Assembly (NCBI GenBank): GCA_050789255.1
Contig: JBOZRQ010000059.1
Coordinates: 22,219-86,218, forward strand
Length of the DNA stretch: 64,000 bases
DNA from: JBOZRQ01 sp050789255
GTDB lineage: Bacteria; Bacillota; Sulfobacillia; Symbiobacteriales; Symbiobacteriaceae
Direction of reading: 5' to 3'
Shown: positions 42,210 through 50,605 of the stretch, in pieces
Numbering within the stretch: position 1 is the stretch's first letter
Layout: every line of letters starts with the position of its first letter
Notes under the pieces: model-generated
The model's input: only the letters and a program-made list of their open reading frames with translations
Databases searched by the model: none
What the model was told of the DNA's origin: nothing
Program-made: the position numbers and the translations under genes

Positions 42210-43238
42210 GTGGAACTAGGTATCTACACCTTCGCTGAAACGACCCCGGACCCGGTCACGGGTCGTACCATAAGCCCTGCCGAGCGGCTGCGTAACCTTA
42301 TGGAAGAGATCGAGCTCGCCGACCAGGTGGGACTTGATGTCTTCGGCATTGGCGAGCACCACCGACCAGATTTCGTGGTTTCAACCCCTGTGACAGTGTT
42401 GGCTGCTGCGGCCATGAGAACCAAACGGATTCGACTGACCAGCGCCGTTACCGTGTTAAGCTCCGATGACCCGGTCCGGGTGTTCCAGGACTTTGCCACC
42501 CTCGATCTCCTTTCTGCCGGCCGCGCAGAGATCATGGTCGGTCGCGGCTCCTTTATCGAGTCCTTCCCGCTGTTTGGGTACGACCTTCACGATTACGATG
42601 AACTCTTCGCCGAAAAGCTGGACCTGCTGCTGAAGATTCGCGAGTCAGAGCACGTCACCTGGAGCGGCAAACACAGGCCGGCCCTGGACAACGCGGCGAT
42701 CTACCCCCGCCCGATTCAGAACCCGATCCCGACGTGGGTTGCCGTAGGCGGGACACCCAACTCCGCCGCGAGGACCGGGGCCCTCGGCCTTCCCATGGCG
42801 CTGGCCATTATCGGCGGGTTGCCCGAGCGGTTCGCACCCCTGGCTGAAATCCATCGCCGGGCGGCCGAGAAGTTTGGGCATGGCGCTCCTCCGCTCAGCA
42901 TCAACTCGCACGGCTTCATTGCGGAGAACTCGCAACAGGCGGCCGATATTGCATATCCGGCGTTTGCGATGACGATGGATAAGATCGGGAAAGAGCGGGG
43001 CTGGCCGCCAATGAGTCGTCAGCAGTTCGAGCAGTCGCGGGCTCTGCGAGGCGCTAACTTCGTGGGCAGCCCAGAGGAGGTCATCGAGAAGATTCTCTTT
43101 CAACACGAGATCTTTGGCCACCAGCGCTTCATGATTCAGTTCAGCGTTGGCACCCTTCCGCACGAGAAGCTTCTGCGTTCCATTGAGTTGTTCGGGACCA
43201 AGGTCGCCCCGGTCATCAGGCGGGAGACCACTAAATAG
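42210..43238 (+). CDS. LLM-class flavin-dependent oxidoreductase
   Basis: Luciferase-like monooxygenase of 342 residues with a TIM-barrel fold. Visible motifs are FGIGEHHRPDFVVSTP, SAVTVLSSDDPVRVFQDFATLDLLSAGRAEIMVGRGSF, and WVAVGGTPNSAARTGALGLPMALAI. These proteins use reduced FMN or F420; the substrate is not evident. GTG 42210 starts 45 bases after selO, so the two may form one transcript. Confidence 0.9.
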   Translation: MELGIYTFAETTPDPVTGRTISPAERLRNLMEEIELADQVGLDVFGIGEHHRPDFVVSTPVTVLAAAAMRTKRIRLTSAVTVLSSDDPVRVFQDFATLDLLSAGRAEIMVGRGSFIESFPLFGYDLHDYDELFAEKLDLLLKIRESEHVTWSGKHRPALDNAAIYPRPIQNPIPTWVAVGGTPNSAARTGALGLPMALAIIGGLPERFAPLAEIHRRAAEKFGHGAPPLSINSHGFIAENSQQAADIAYPAFAMTMDKIGKERGWPPMSRQQFEQSRALRGANFVGSPEEVIEKILFQHEIFGHQRFMIQFSVGTLPHEKLLRSIELFGTKVAPVIRRETTK

Positions 43239-43262
43239 GCGGAGCTGAGTAGGGGACGCGAG

Positions 43263-43295
43263 AACCCCGGTGGCTATCACCCACCGGGGTTTCAT
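43263..43295 (+). terminator. intrinsic terminator after the LLM gene
   Basis: AACCCCGGTGG pairs with CCACCGGGGTT, followed by TCATC. Confidence 0.82.
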
Positions 43296-43309
43296 CAAGG
43301 TGTTGTGTC

Positions 43310-43600
43310 TTAGTGAATCACTGGGGCGCCCTCATTTAGGTACCCGGCGAGGTTCTTGGGTGTTTCGGGAGCCTGCTTTGCTTTGGCGGGGCGCACCCGC
43401 TCAGGCTCAGCATGCTTCAGGTGCCACATGATGAGGTCCACCAGGGCTTCGGGAGACGGCTTCTTCCGGGGCGGTCGCTTGTTGCTCAAGAATCCTAACA
43501 CCCCTAAAGTGTTTTTCACTACGTCCTCAATTCGCGGCCCCTTCGCGCGGCTCCTGCTGAACGTACTCGAAAATATATCGGTGTACAAAGTTTTTATCAC
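43310..43600 (-). CDS. hypothetical small protein
   Basis: An open frame of 96 residues with basic character (KNTLGVLGFLSNKRPPRKKPS) and a central helix-like part (EALVDLIMWHLKHAEPERV). It resembles nothing I know. The start is uncertain: GTG 43519 near VKNTLG would give about 69 residues. It could be a real small gene or a chance frame. Confidence 0.4.
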   Translation of the reverse strand: MIKTLYTDIFSSTFSRSRAKGPRIEDVVKNTLGVLGFLSNKRPPRKKPSPEALVDLIMWHLKHAEPERVRPAKAKQAPETPKNLAGYLNEGAPVIH

Positions 43601-43625
43601 GAAACGTTAGATCTCTAGGCGACGA

Positions 43626-43660
43626 AGAAACAGGCCGGACGCAAGGTCCGGCCTGTTCTT
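43626..43660 (-). terminator. intrinsic terminator of the pit gene
   Basis: On the minus strand ACAGGCCGGAC pairs with GTCCGGCCTGT, followed by TTCTTCG. Confidence 0.82.
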
Positions 43661-43670
43661 CACTCTTGGG

Positions 43671-44879
43671 TTAATCGGCGGACGAAGCCTCTGCCACCTG
43701 AGCGGCCACCGCCTTGGGCCGCAGGCGAACGTAAATCTCGGCGCCGCCGACGAGGGCAGCAGCCGCAATCAGCACCGGCCACAAGCCAAACGCTACTATA
43801 CCGGCGCTCAAGGTGTAGCCTACAGCGAAGGTAACGGGAATGGTGAAGACCCAAGCGATGATGATCTTGCTGGCAACTTTCCAGTTCACCTCACCCTTGG
43901 CTACGCCGACGCCCATGATCGTGCCGGTGATGGTGTGGGTGGTGGAGACCGGAACCCCCAGGTGGGCAGCGCCGGAGAGAACTGCGGCAGCGGCTGTTTC
44001 GGCTGCGAAACCGTGAATGGGCTTGAGGTCGGTCAGCTTCTCGCCCAGCGTCTTGATGACTTCCCATCCGCCCATATAGGTGCCAATGCCCATGGTGGCG
44101 GCGCAGGAGAGAATGACCCACAGAGGAGGAGCGGAGCCTTCGGGCATGAACTGACCAGCGATGAGGGCCATGGTGATGACGCCCATGACCTTCTGCGCAT
44201 CATTGGTGCCGTGGGCCAGAGACATAAGGGTGCTCGAGACGAGCTGGTACTGGCGCCAATAGGTGTCTTCATCGTTCTTCTTTGCAAGGCGCAGATAGAC
44301 GGTCAGGCCGATAACAAAGGCCAGGGCGGCTGCCGCCAGCCAGGGACTGTAGGCGTAGGAGAGGGCCACAATGATGAGGCCGGCGGCGGGCAGGCGAAGC
44401 CGGGGCGCCATCTTCAGCAGGGGGAAGGCTAATGCACAAGCCCCGACGATGCCGACCAGCGGCGAAGACCACAGCCCATGTACCGCCTTCATGATGGCCG
44501 ACCACTTGAGGGCTCCCATGCCGGCGGCTGCAACGGCGGCGCCTGTAACGCTGCCCAGCAGAGCGTGGCTGGCGGAGATCGGCATTCCGATCCGGGTCAT
44601 GACAGCGTTCCACAGGGCACCCGAGATCATTGCAGCGGCGACCGCACTCGGGCTGATCATTGAGGCATTTACCATGCCCGACACAGTCGCGGCCACCTTG
44701 GTGCTGAGCAGCGCACCAACCACGTTAAATGTGGCAGAGAGGATAACAGCGGTGCGGGGCTTCAGTACTTTCGTCGAGACAACGGTGGCAATGGCGTTTG
44801 CTGCATCGTTCCAACCGTTGGTGAGTTCAAATATGAGCGCCAGGACGACAACGACACCAATAACGATCGCCGATTCCAC
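43671..44879 (-). CDS. pit: inorganic phosphate transporter, PiT family
   Basis: Low-affinity phosphate symporter of 402 residues with about ten membrane helices. The two PiT signatures are present: FELTNGWNDAANAIATVVSTKVLKP near residue 18 (split here as NGWNDAANAIATVV) and SLAHGTNDAQKVMGVITMAL in the second half. No PhoU-like DUF47 partner lies next to it. The ATG at 44879 follows AGGAGGAACTCCC. Confidence 0.92.
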   Translation of the reverse strand: MESAIVIGVVVVLALIFELTNGWNDAANAIATVVSTKVLKPRTAVILSATFNVVGALLSTKVAATVSGMVNASMISPSAVAAAMISGALWNAVMTRIGMPISASHALLGSVTGAAVAAAGMGALKWSAIMKAVHGLWSSPLVGIVGACALAFPLLKMAPRLRLPAAGLIIVALSYAYSPWLAAAALAFVIGLTVYLRLAKKNDEDTYWRQYQLVSSTLMSLAHGTNDAQKVMGVITMALIAGQFMPEGSAPPLWVILSCAATMGIGTYMGGWEVIKTLGEKLTDLKPIHGFAAETAAAAVLSGAAHLGVPVSTTHTITGTIMGVGVAKGEVNWKVASKIIIAWVFTIPVTFAVGYTLSAGIVAFGLWPVLIAAAALVGGAEIYVRLRPKAVAAQVAEASSAD

Positions 44880-45005
44880 GGGAGTTCCTCCTCTTGATTC
44901 GCGAGGTATTCGCTCCGGTCCACACTGTCATTATGCAGGGGCGACGTTAAGGCCCGGTGAAGCATTGTTAAGGTCGAATTAAGGACGTTAGGATTCTGCA
45001 AAGGC

Positions 45006-45041
45006 AAAAGGCCGCCCTCACTGAGCTGAGGTACGGCCGCT
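45006..45041 (-). terminator. terminator of the repeat lipoprotein gene
   Basis: On the minus strand GCGGCCGT...CCTCA pairs with TGAG...CGGCC, followed by TTTTGCCTTT. Confidence 0.75.
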
Positions 45042-45055
45042 CAAGTGAGCTGGAT

Positions 45056-45820
45056 TTACTTGGAGAGCCCCTCCAACTGCTTGTCCAGCCCCGATATTTG
45101 CTGCTTGACCTTGTTCTTATCAACGGGCGACGCCCTGACGCCAGCAAGGATTGCGTGCAGGTGGTCTTCCACCGTCTCATACTGTTTCTTGCTCTTGCTG
45201 CGGACTGCATCCTCAAACTGAGTCCAGGCCCGATCGACGGCTGTCGCCTTCTCTTGCATCTTGGCGGTGTCCCCCGAGTCAACGGCCTTGTTGAGTTCGC
45301 TCAGATGCTGGCGCATGGCGGCCGCGCCGGTCTTAGGGTCGACCTTCTTGGGTTCTTCGCGCACACCCTTCGTGTCCTTAACCTGTTCAAGTGTGTTACT
45401 CAGCGAGTCCATTGCGGCGCCGATCACCCCGTTGTTAAAGGGCACCACCTGAACCCCGGCCAGGACAGCATTGAGAGATGCCTCCACCCGGTTGTACATG
45501 TCGGGGTTGCGGGACTCCAGCCTCCGTTCATACCCTTCCCAGGTGTCGTCGATTTTTCGGGCCTGGCGCCTCACTTCGTTAGGGTCTCCGGTGTTGAGGG
45601 CCTCGCGCAGGTCTGCGAGTTGAGACTGCATTTTGCCGGCACCCGAGGCCACGGGGTCCTCGCTCTTCTTTGTGTCTCCGGATTTCTCCGACGGCTTCTT
45701 GTCCGATTTCTTTTCGGTATCTTCTGGTGCCCGTTCTGGTGCTCTTTGGCCCATGCAACCTGAAACGGTTAGGGCTAAAGTTAAGAGGGCGGCGGCAAGG
45801 AGCCGGGGCAACCGTTCCAT
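45056..45820 (-). CDS. lipoprotein with two tandem helical repeats
   Basis: A 254-residue lipoprotein: lipobox VSGC near residue 22, then a Lys/Glu/Asp-rich linker. Two ~80-residue repeats follow: MQSQLADLREALNTGDPNEV ... WEGYERRLESRNPDMYNRVE, and MRQHLSELNKAVDSGDTAKM ... WTQFEDAVRSKSKKQYETVE. Both contain AVLAGV or AILAGV and end in an amphipathic helix. The W-x-x-(Y/F)-E-x-x-(L/V)-x5-Y-x3-E pattern recalls helical domains of iron-transport accessory proteins, but this is weak. No function is assigned. Confidence 0.75.
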   Translation of the reverse strand: MERLPRLLAAALLTLALTVSGCMGQRAPERAPEDTEKKSDKKPSEKSGDTKKSEDPVASGAGKMQSQLADLREALNTGDPNEVRRQARKIDDTWEGYERRLESRNPDMYNRVEASLNAVLAGVQVVPFNNGVIGAAMDSLSNTLEQVKDTKGVREEPKKVDPKTGAAAMRQHLSELNKAVDSGDTAKMQEKATAVDRAWTQFEDAVRSKSKKQYETVEDHLHAILAGVRASPVDKNKVKQQISGLDKQLEGLSK

Positions 45821-45924
45821 GTCCTGTATCCCCCGCTTAATTGCAAGCTTTTGTCGTTAGCTTGCGGCGGCAGGGCGGTTTTCATAATGGCCAAACTTTG
45901 GCTCGCAATAATGGGAGGGTATCG

Positions 45925-47796
45925 ATGGTGGACCTGGATGCGAAGCTTCAGCAGCACTTTGGTTTCAGTCGCTTCCGGCCACTGCAGAAGGAGATCATTA
46001 CAGAGATCATTCATGGTCAGTCAGCTGTTGGCATTCTGCCAACGGGCGCCGGCAAGTCACTTTGCTACCAACTACCGGCGTTGCTGCTTCCCGGGGTCAC
46101 CATTGTGATCTCGCCGCTGATCTCGTTGATGAAGGACCAGACCGACAGCCTGGTGGCGCGGGGAATCGCTGCCCTGGCCATCAACAGCCATGACACGCCG
46201 GCCGAGGGGCGCAGCAAGCTGGATGCCCTGACCCGGGGCCAGGCAAAGGTCGTGTTCGTGGCGCCTGAACGACTCCAGAATCCGTCGTTTCTGGAGGCAT
46301 GCAGCAAGGTGAAGGTTGGCCTGCTGACAGTGGACGAGGCCCACTGTGTAAGCCAGTGGGGACACGACTTCCGGCCTGAGTACCGGGAGATACCGGCGTT
46401 TCACCAGCACGTGGGACGACCGCCTCTACTGGCGCTCACGGCTACGGCCCGCCCGCAGGTCCAGCAGGACCTGGCTCAGCAGCTGGGCATTCCGGACGCC
46501 CGCCTGTTCCGAGCCAGCGCTGACCGCCCCAACCTATGGATTGGGGTGGAGCCCTGCAAAACGGAGGCTGAGCGTGAAGCGGTGCTGGCCCATCTTCTTC
46601 GGGAGGAGGCCGGGAGCGCCGTGGTCTATGTGACCAGCCGGCGTGAGGCAGAAGCGCTGTCGGACTCGCTGGGCCAGCGGCTGGGCGAAGCCGTGGGCTG
46701 CTACCATGCCGGTATGGGCGCCGACGACCGCACAGCGGTGCAGAACCAATTCATGTCCGACCTAATCCGGGTCGTGGTGGCCACCAGCGCCTTCGGCATG
46801 GGCATTGACAAGCCCGATATTCGCCTGGTGCTGCATGCCGGTGTGCCCGACAGCCTGGAGGCATACTTTCAGGAGATCGGCCGCGCCGGGCGTGACGGAG
46901 CCCCTGCCCGCTGCATCATGGTGCTGATCCCTGGGCGGGACGTAAAGATGCGCGAGTTCCTGGTGAAGCAATCCGGAGATCCGCAGGCTTCGGACCGGTT
47001 CCGCCGGATTTGCTCCTACGTATTCCTCTCGGGGGAGTGCCGCCGCAGCTTTCTCATGCGGTATTTCGGCGAACAGCGGCCCGCGCAGAACGAGGCCTGC
47101 TGCAGCGTGTGCCATCCGCTGACCATAGCGGGCCGGGAGAGCCTGGAGGTGACGCAGGCCGGACGCGGCGGCCGGCGGCGCTCCGCCAGCAAGCCGCAGC
47201 AGGGCGCCCTTGGGCAGCCTGCCGAGGCGGCGCCCGAACTCCTGGAGCGCCTGAAGCAGTGGAGAAGGCGGAAAGCGGCCGAAATGGGGGTCCCCGCGTT
47301 TGTGGTCTTTGGGGACAAAGACCTCGAAGGGATCGCCGCGGCGGCGCCGACCGACCGGATGGCGCTCTCTGCGTGCAGGGGCGTCGGTCCCACCAAGCTT
47401 CAACAGTACGGGGACGAGGTTCTGGCTGAGGTGGCAGAGTTTCAGCGGTCCACGCCAAACGGCGGCGCCCGGGAGGACCGCGCCCAGCTGATTATGCGGG
47501 CGGCTACCCTGTTTCGGAGTGGACGGTCGGTCCCCGAAGTGGCGGCAGAAGTGGAGCGGTCGGAGTCGACGGTCTGGCAGTACCTGCTTGAGTGGATTGG
47601 GTCGGACCAGACGGACGGTTGGAAGGAGGCCGTGCTGCGAGTGATCTCCCGGGAGGCCTATCGAGAGATTCTGGCCGCCATGAAGGCCGAGCCGGAAGGC
47701 CGGCTGAAGCCCATCTTTGAGCGGCTCGCGGGCCGCTACAGTTACGAGCAGATTCGGGTCGCCCGGGCTGTTTATACCCGACAGGCAGCCCAGTAG
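45925..47796 (+). CDS. recQ: ATP-dependent DNA helicase RecQ
   Basis: 3'-5' helicase of 623 residues. Walker A is LPTGAGKSLCYQLPAL and the DEAH box VDEAHCVSQWGHDFRPEY with the aromatic loop. Motif VI is QEIGRAGRDGAPA. The zinc site uses CSYVFLSGECRR and CCSVC. An HRDC domain follows (KAAEMGVPAFVVFGDK) and a C-terminal helix-turn-helix (SVPEVAAEVERSESTVWQYL). GGGAGGG precedes ATG 45925; the upstream frame has no similarity. Confidence 0.94.
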   Translation: MVDLDAKLQQHFGFSRFRPLQKEIITEIIHGQSAVGILPTGAGKSLCYQLPALLLPGVTIVISPLISLMKDQTDSLVARGIAALAINSHDTPAEGRSKLDALTRGQAKVVFVAPERLQNPSFLEACSKVKVGLLTVDEAHCVSQWGHDFRPEYREIPAFHQHVGRPPLLALTATARPQVQQDLAQQLGIPDARLFRASADRPNLWIGVEPCKTEAEREAVLAHLLREEAGSAVVYVTSRREAEALSDSLGQRLGEAVGCYHAGMGADDRTAVQNQFMSDLIRVVVATSAFGMGIDKPDIRLVLHAGVPDSLEAYFQEIGRAGRDGAPARCIMVLIPGRDVKMREFLVKQSGDPQASDRFRRICSYVFLSGECRRSFLMRYFGEQRPAQNEACCSVCHPLTIAGRESLEVTQAGRGGRRRSASKPQQGALGQPAEAAPELLERLKQWRRRKAAEMGVPAFVVFGDKDLEGIAAAAPTDRMALSACRGVGPTKLQQYGDEVLAEVAEFQRSTPNGGAREDRAQLIMRAATLFRSGRSVPEVAAEVERSESTVWQYLLEWIGSDQTDGWKEAVLRVISREAYREILAAMKAEPEGRLKPIFERLAGRYSYEQIRVARAVYTRQAAQ

Positions 47797-47806
47797 CGCA
47801 GAGAGA

Positions 47807-47841
47807 GAACCCTTCCGCCGGCCTAGCGGAAGGGTTCTTTT
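47807..47841. terminator. bidirectional terminator, recQ and hydrolase
   Basis: GAACCCTTCCGC pairs with GCGGAAGGGTTC, followed by TTTT on the + strand; the minus strand ends in CTCTCTC. The stop codon of the facing gene lies inside the hairpin. Confidence 0.88.
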
Positions 47842-48614
47842 GTTGCCCGGAGGTGGCGGATGATGACTTCGGCAAGCCAGTCGGGGTTCTCCAGGGGGAG
47901 GTGGTGGAAGAGGCCTTCCGCTTCAACTAGCGTGCTCCCAGCTGCTCTTGCGAGGGACTCGGCAGGCTCTTTGGGCATGACCAGGCTCTTCTCACCGCGT
48001 ACGAAGAGGGTTGGACATGTGATTTTCTGGAGGAGGGCGCCCGGATCCAGAGAATCAATCGCGAGCGCCTTCCGATCGAACTTCTCGGTCCAGCTGCCGT
48101 CGGGCTGCTGGCGGAAGCACTGAGCGGCAACGGTGCGCAAGCGGTCCGCAGGCACAGCGTGCTCCGGCGGCGATAGGCGGTACCGCCCAACCGCCTCGTC
48201 CAGGGTGGGATAGCTCCGGGCCGGGCGCCCGGCCGCAAGCTTGAGGTCGGTGAGTTCCTGCTCGGAGGCACTGGTTTTCATATCTACCACTACCATAGCG
48301 TCCGGTGCGATTCCAGTCGGAGATGCGCCAACTGTAAGCGCTACATATCCACCCATGGAGTGTCCAACCAGGGCGTACGGGACCTCCCCCAGGGAGACGA
48401 TCAGTTGTTTCAGATCCTCTGCGTATGCGGCGAAGCTGTAGTCGCTCTGCCACCGTGTGTCGCCATGTCCGCGGAAATCCGGTGCGACGACGTGGTAGTG
48501 CCCTGCCAGCAGGGGGGCAACCCAGTCCCACCAACCGCGGTGGCAACCAAGGGCATGCAGCAAGATCACAGCAGGGCCACCGGGATCGCCCCAGGCCGAG
48601 ATCGACATCGTCAA
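47823..48614 (-). CDS. alpha/beta-fold hydrolase
   Basis: A 263-residue hydrolase. The oxyanion region is LLHALGCHRGWWD, then PDFRGHGDT, and the nucleophile elbow GHSMGG with Ser86. The acid probably lies near FVRGEKSLV and the catalytic His in EGLFHHLPLENPDW. Esterase, lipase or related activity; the substrate cannot be read. Start ATG 48614; ATG 48608 is also possible. Confidence 0.85.
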   Translation of the reverse strand: MTMSISAWGDPGGPAVILLHALGCHRGWWDWVAPLLAGHYHVVAPDFRGHGDTRWQSDYSFAAYAEDLKQLIVSLGEVPYALVGHSMGGYVALTVGASPTGIAPDAMVVVDMKTSASEQELTDLKLAAGRPARSYPTLDEAVGRYRLSPPEHAVPADRLRTVAAQCFRQQPDGSWTEKFDRKALAIDSLDPGALLQKITCPTLFVRGEKSLVMPKEPAESLARAAGSTLVEAEGLFHHLPLENPDWLAEVIIRHLRATKEPFR

Positions 48615-48740
48615 ATAGATTCACCTCACTCAGATGGTTCTGTACAACTATACGCGGTTTCCTGCGAAATGAGGCTGGCAGTATGGACCTCTCGCGTGGC
48701 GTACACGGCCCCGGCCAGGCGCACGGGATTATCATCAAAA

Positions 48741-48777
48741 AGAGGGAGGCCCACCATGTCTGTGGTGAGCCTCCCTT
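48741..48777 (-). terminator. terminator of the ABC exporter pair
   Basis: On the minus strand GGGAGGC-CACCA pairs with TGGTG-GCCTCCC, followed by TCTTTTTG. Confidence 0.82.
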
Positions 48778-48783
48778 TCTGAT

Positions 48784-50595
48784 TTACCCAGCGTGCGCCG
48801 TCTCCTCCTGCTGCTCCTCGAACTGGAGGCGCCAGAGCTTGTAGTAAAGCCCCTGCTTCTCCAGCAGTTCGGCGTGGGTGCCGGTCTCACGAATCCGGCC
48901 CTTGTGCATGACGATGATCTGGTCGGCATGCTGGATGGTGGAGAGCCGGTGCGCCACGATGAAGGTGGTGCGCCCCTCGGTGAGCTTCTTGAGCGCCCGC
49001 TGAATCATCGCCTCAGTCTCGGAGTCGATGCTGGCGGTAGGCTCGTCGAGCACCAAGATCGCCGGGTCGAAGGCCAGAGCCCGGGCCAGGCTGATCAGCT
49101 GGCGCTGACCCACCGAGAGGGTGGCGCCCCGCTCCACGACCGGCTCGGCGTACCCCTGGGGCAGCGTCCGGATGAAGCGGTCAGCCTCCATCGCTTCCGC
49201 CGCCTTGCGAACTGCCTCATCCGTAATGGCGTTGTTGCCGAGGCGGATGTTCGTCTGGATGTCGCCGGTGAACATGAACACATCCTGGGACACAAGGCCG
49301 ACCGCCCGCCTCAGGTCTGCCTGGGTCACATCCTTGACGTTGACGCCGTCGATCAGGACCTCGCCCTGCTGCACGTCGTAGAAGCGGGTGAGCAGGTTGA
49401 TGATCGAAGACTTGCCGGCGCCGGTGTGGCCAACGAACGCCACAGTCTGGCCTGGCTGTACCCGGAAGCTGACGTCCTTGAGCACCCACTCGCCTTCGTT
49501 GTAGGCGAAGTGCACGTTCTTGAACTCCACGTCGCCCTTCACGTTCTGCAGCCGTTTCGGCTGCTCTGGGTCGACCACCTCGGCGGGGGTGTCCAGCAGC
49601 TTGAAGAGCCGCTCGGAGGACGCCATGGAGCTTTGCATGATGTTGAACTTCTCGGCCAGCTGCATGAGCGGTTCGAAGAACCGGCGGACCAGGCTGACGA
49701 ACAGGAAGAGCACGCCCATCGTGATTTCGCCCTCGAGCGCCCGGGCGCCGCCGTACCAGAGCACCATCGCGATGGCCAGGTTGGCCATCATGTCGAGAAT
49801 GGGCCGGAAGACCGCCCACACCATCAGCTGAGCCCAGGAGGCCCGGAAGTACCCGTCGTTCTCCTCCTTGAACTCCCGGAAGGTCTGCACCTCACGGGCA
49901 AACAGCTGGATCACCTTCATGCCGTTGATGTGCTCGGCCAGGAAGGCGTTAATGCGGGCCAGGCGTGTACGTACCTCGCGCCACGCATTTCGGGCCCTGC
50001 GGGCGAAGATGCGGCTGTACCACGCGACCAACGGCACCAGCGCCAGGCTGACCAGGGCGAGGGGAACGTGGGTCCGCAGCATCATGATCGCCACGCCGAT
50101 CAGAATGAAGACATCGCGGAAGAGGTTGACCAGCACGCTGGTATACATCTCGTTCAGCGTTTCCGTGTCGTTGGTGACACGGGTGACCAGCCGGCCGACC
50201 GGGTTGCTGTCAAAGAATTTCAGGTGCAAGCGCTGCAGGTGATCGAAGATCTGCGTACGGATCCGGTAGATAATCCGCTGGCCCGTGAACTGGAGCAGCT
50301 GGACCTGCAGGTAGTTGATCACGCTCATGCCGGTGAGGGCGCCGACCAGCAGCAACCCTAGCCGAACGATACCGGCGTTTGCCTCCGGTGTGTTCGCCCC
50401 GACCTGAAGGTACCGGTCGATCGCCTGCTGGGTGAGGTACGGCCCGCTCAGGTCCAGAGCCGCCGACACGCCGAGCAGCACCACGCAGATGAGCAGCTGT
50501 TTCCAGTAGGGGGTCGCGTACGTGAGCAGACGGGCCATTAGCTTTGAGTCGTATGATTTTTCGAGTTCCTCTTCTTGGCGGAAGTCGCTCATGAC
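48784..50595 (-). CDS. ABC exporter subunit with canonical catalytic site
   Basis: A 603-residue half-exporter (six-helix domain plus ATPase). Walker A is GHTGAGKSS, the signature LSVGQRQLISLARAL, Walker B ILVLDEPTASID with the catalytic Glu, and the H-loop AHRLSTI. Its partner just upstream has Asp at that Glu, so the two form a heterodimer like BmrCD/YheHI or LmrCD. Substrates of such pairs are drugs or lipids; none is evident here. GAGGGAGG precedes ATG 50595; a longer start is rejected. Confidence 0.92.
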   Translation of the reverse strand, partial: VMSDFRQEEELEKSYDSKLMARLLTYATPYWKQLLICVVLLGVSAALDLSGPYLTQQAIDRYLQVGANTPEANAGIVRLGLLLVGALTGMSVINYLQVQLLQFTGQRIIYRIRTQIFDHLQRLHLKFFDSNPVGRLVTRVTNDTETLNEMYTSVLVNLFRDVFILIGVAIMMLRTHVPLALVSLALVPLVAWYSRIFARRARNAWREVRTRLARINAFLAEHINGMKVIQLFAREVQTFREFKEENDGYFRASWAQLMVWAVFRPILDMMANLAIAMVLWYGGARALEGEITMGVLFLFVSLVRRFFEPLMQLAEKFNIMQSSMASSERLFKLLDTPAEVVDPEQPKRLQNVKGDVEFKNVHFAYNEGEWVLKDVSFRVQPGQTVAFVGHTGAGKSSIINLLTRFYDVQQGEVLIDGVNVKDVTQADLRRAVGLVSQDVFMFTGDIQTNIRLGNNAITDEAVRKAAEAMEADRFIRTLPQGYAEPVVERGATLSVGQRQLISLARALAFDPAILVLDEPTASIDSETEAMIQRALKKLTEGRTTFIVAHRLSTIQHADQIIVMHKGRIRETGTHAELLEKQGLYYKLWRLQFEEQQEETAHAG

Positions 50596-50605
50596 AGCCT
50601 CCCTC

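Noticed and set aside
48793..50361. 522-codon frame on the + strand opposite the ABC exporter
   Set aside because: It is the antisense shadow of a clear ATPase gene, rich in His/Leu/Glu without a recognisable fold.
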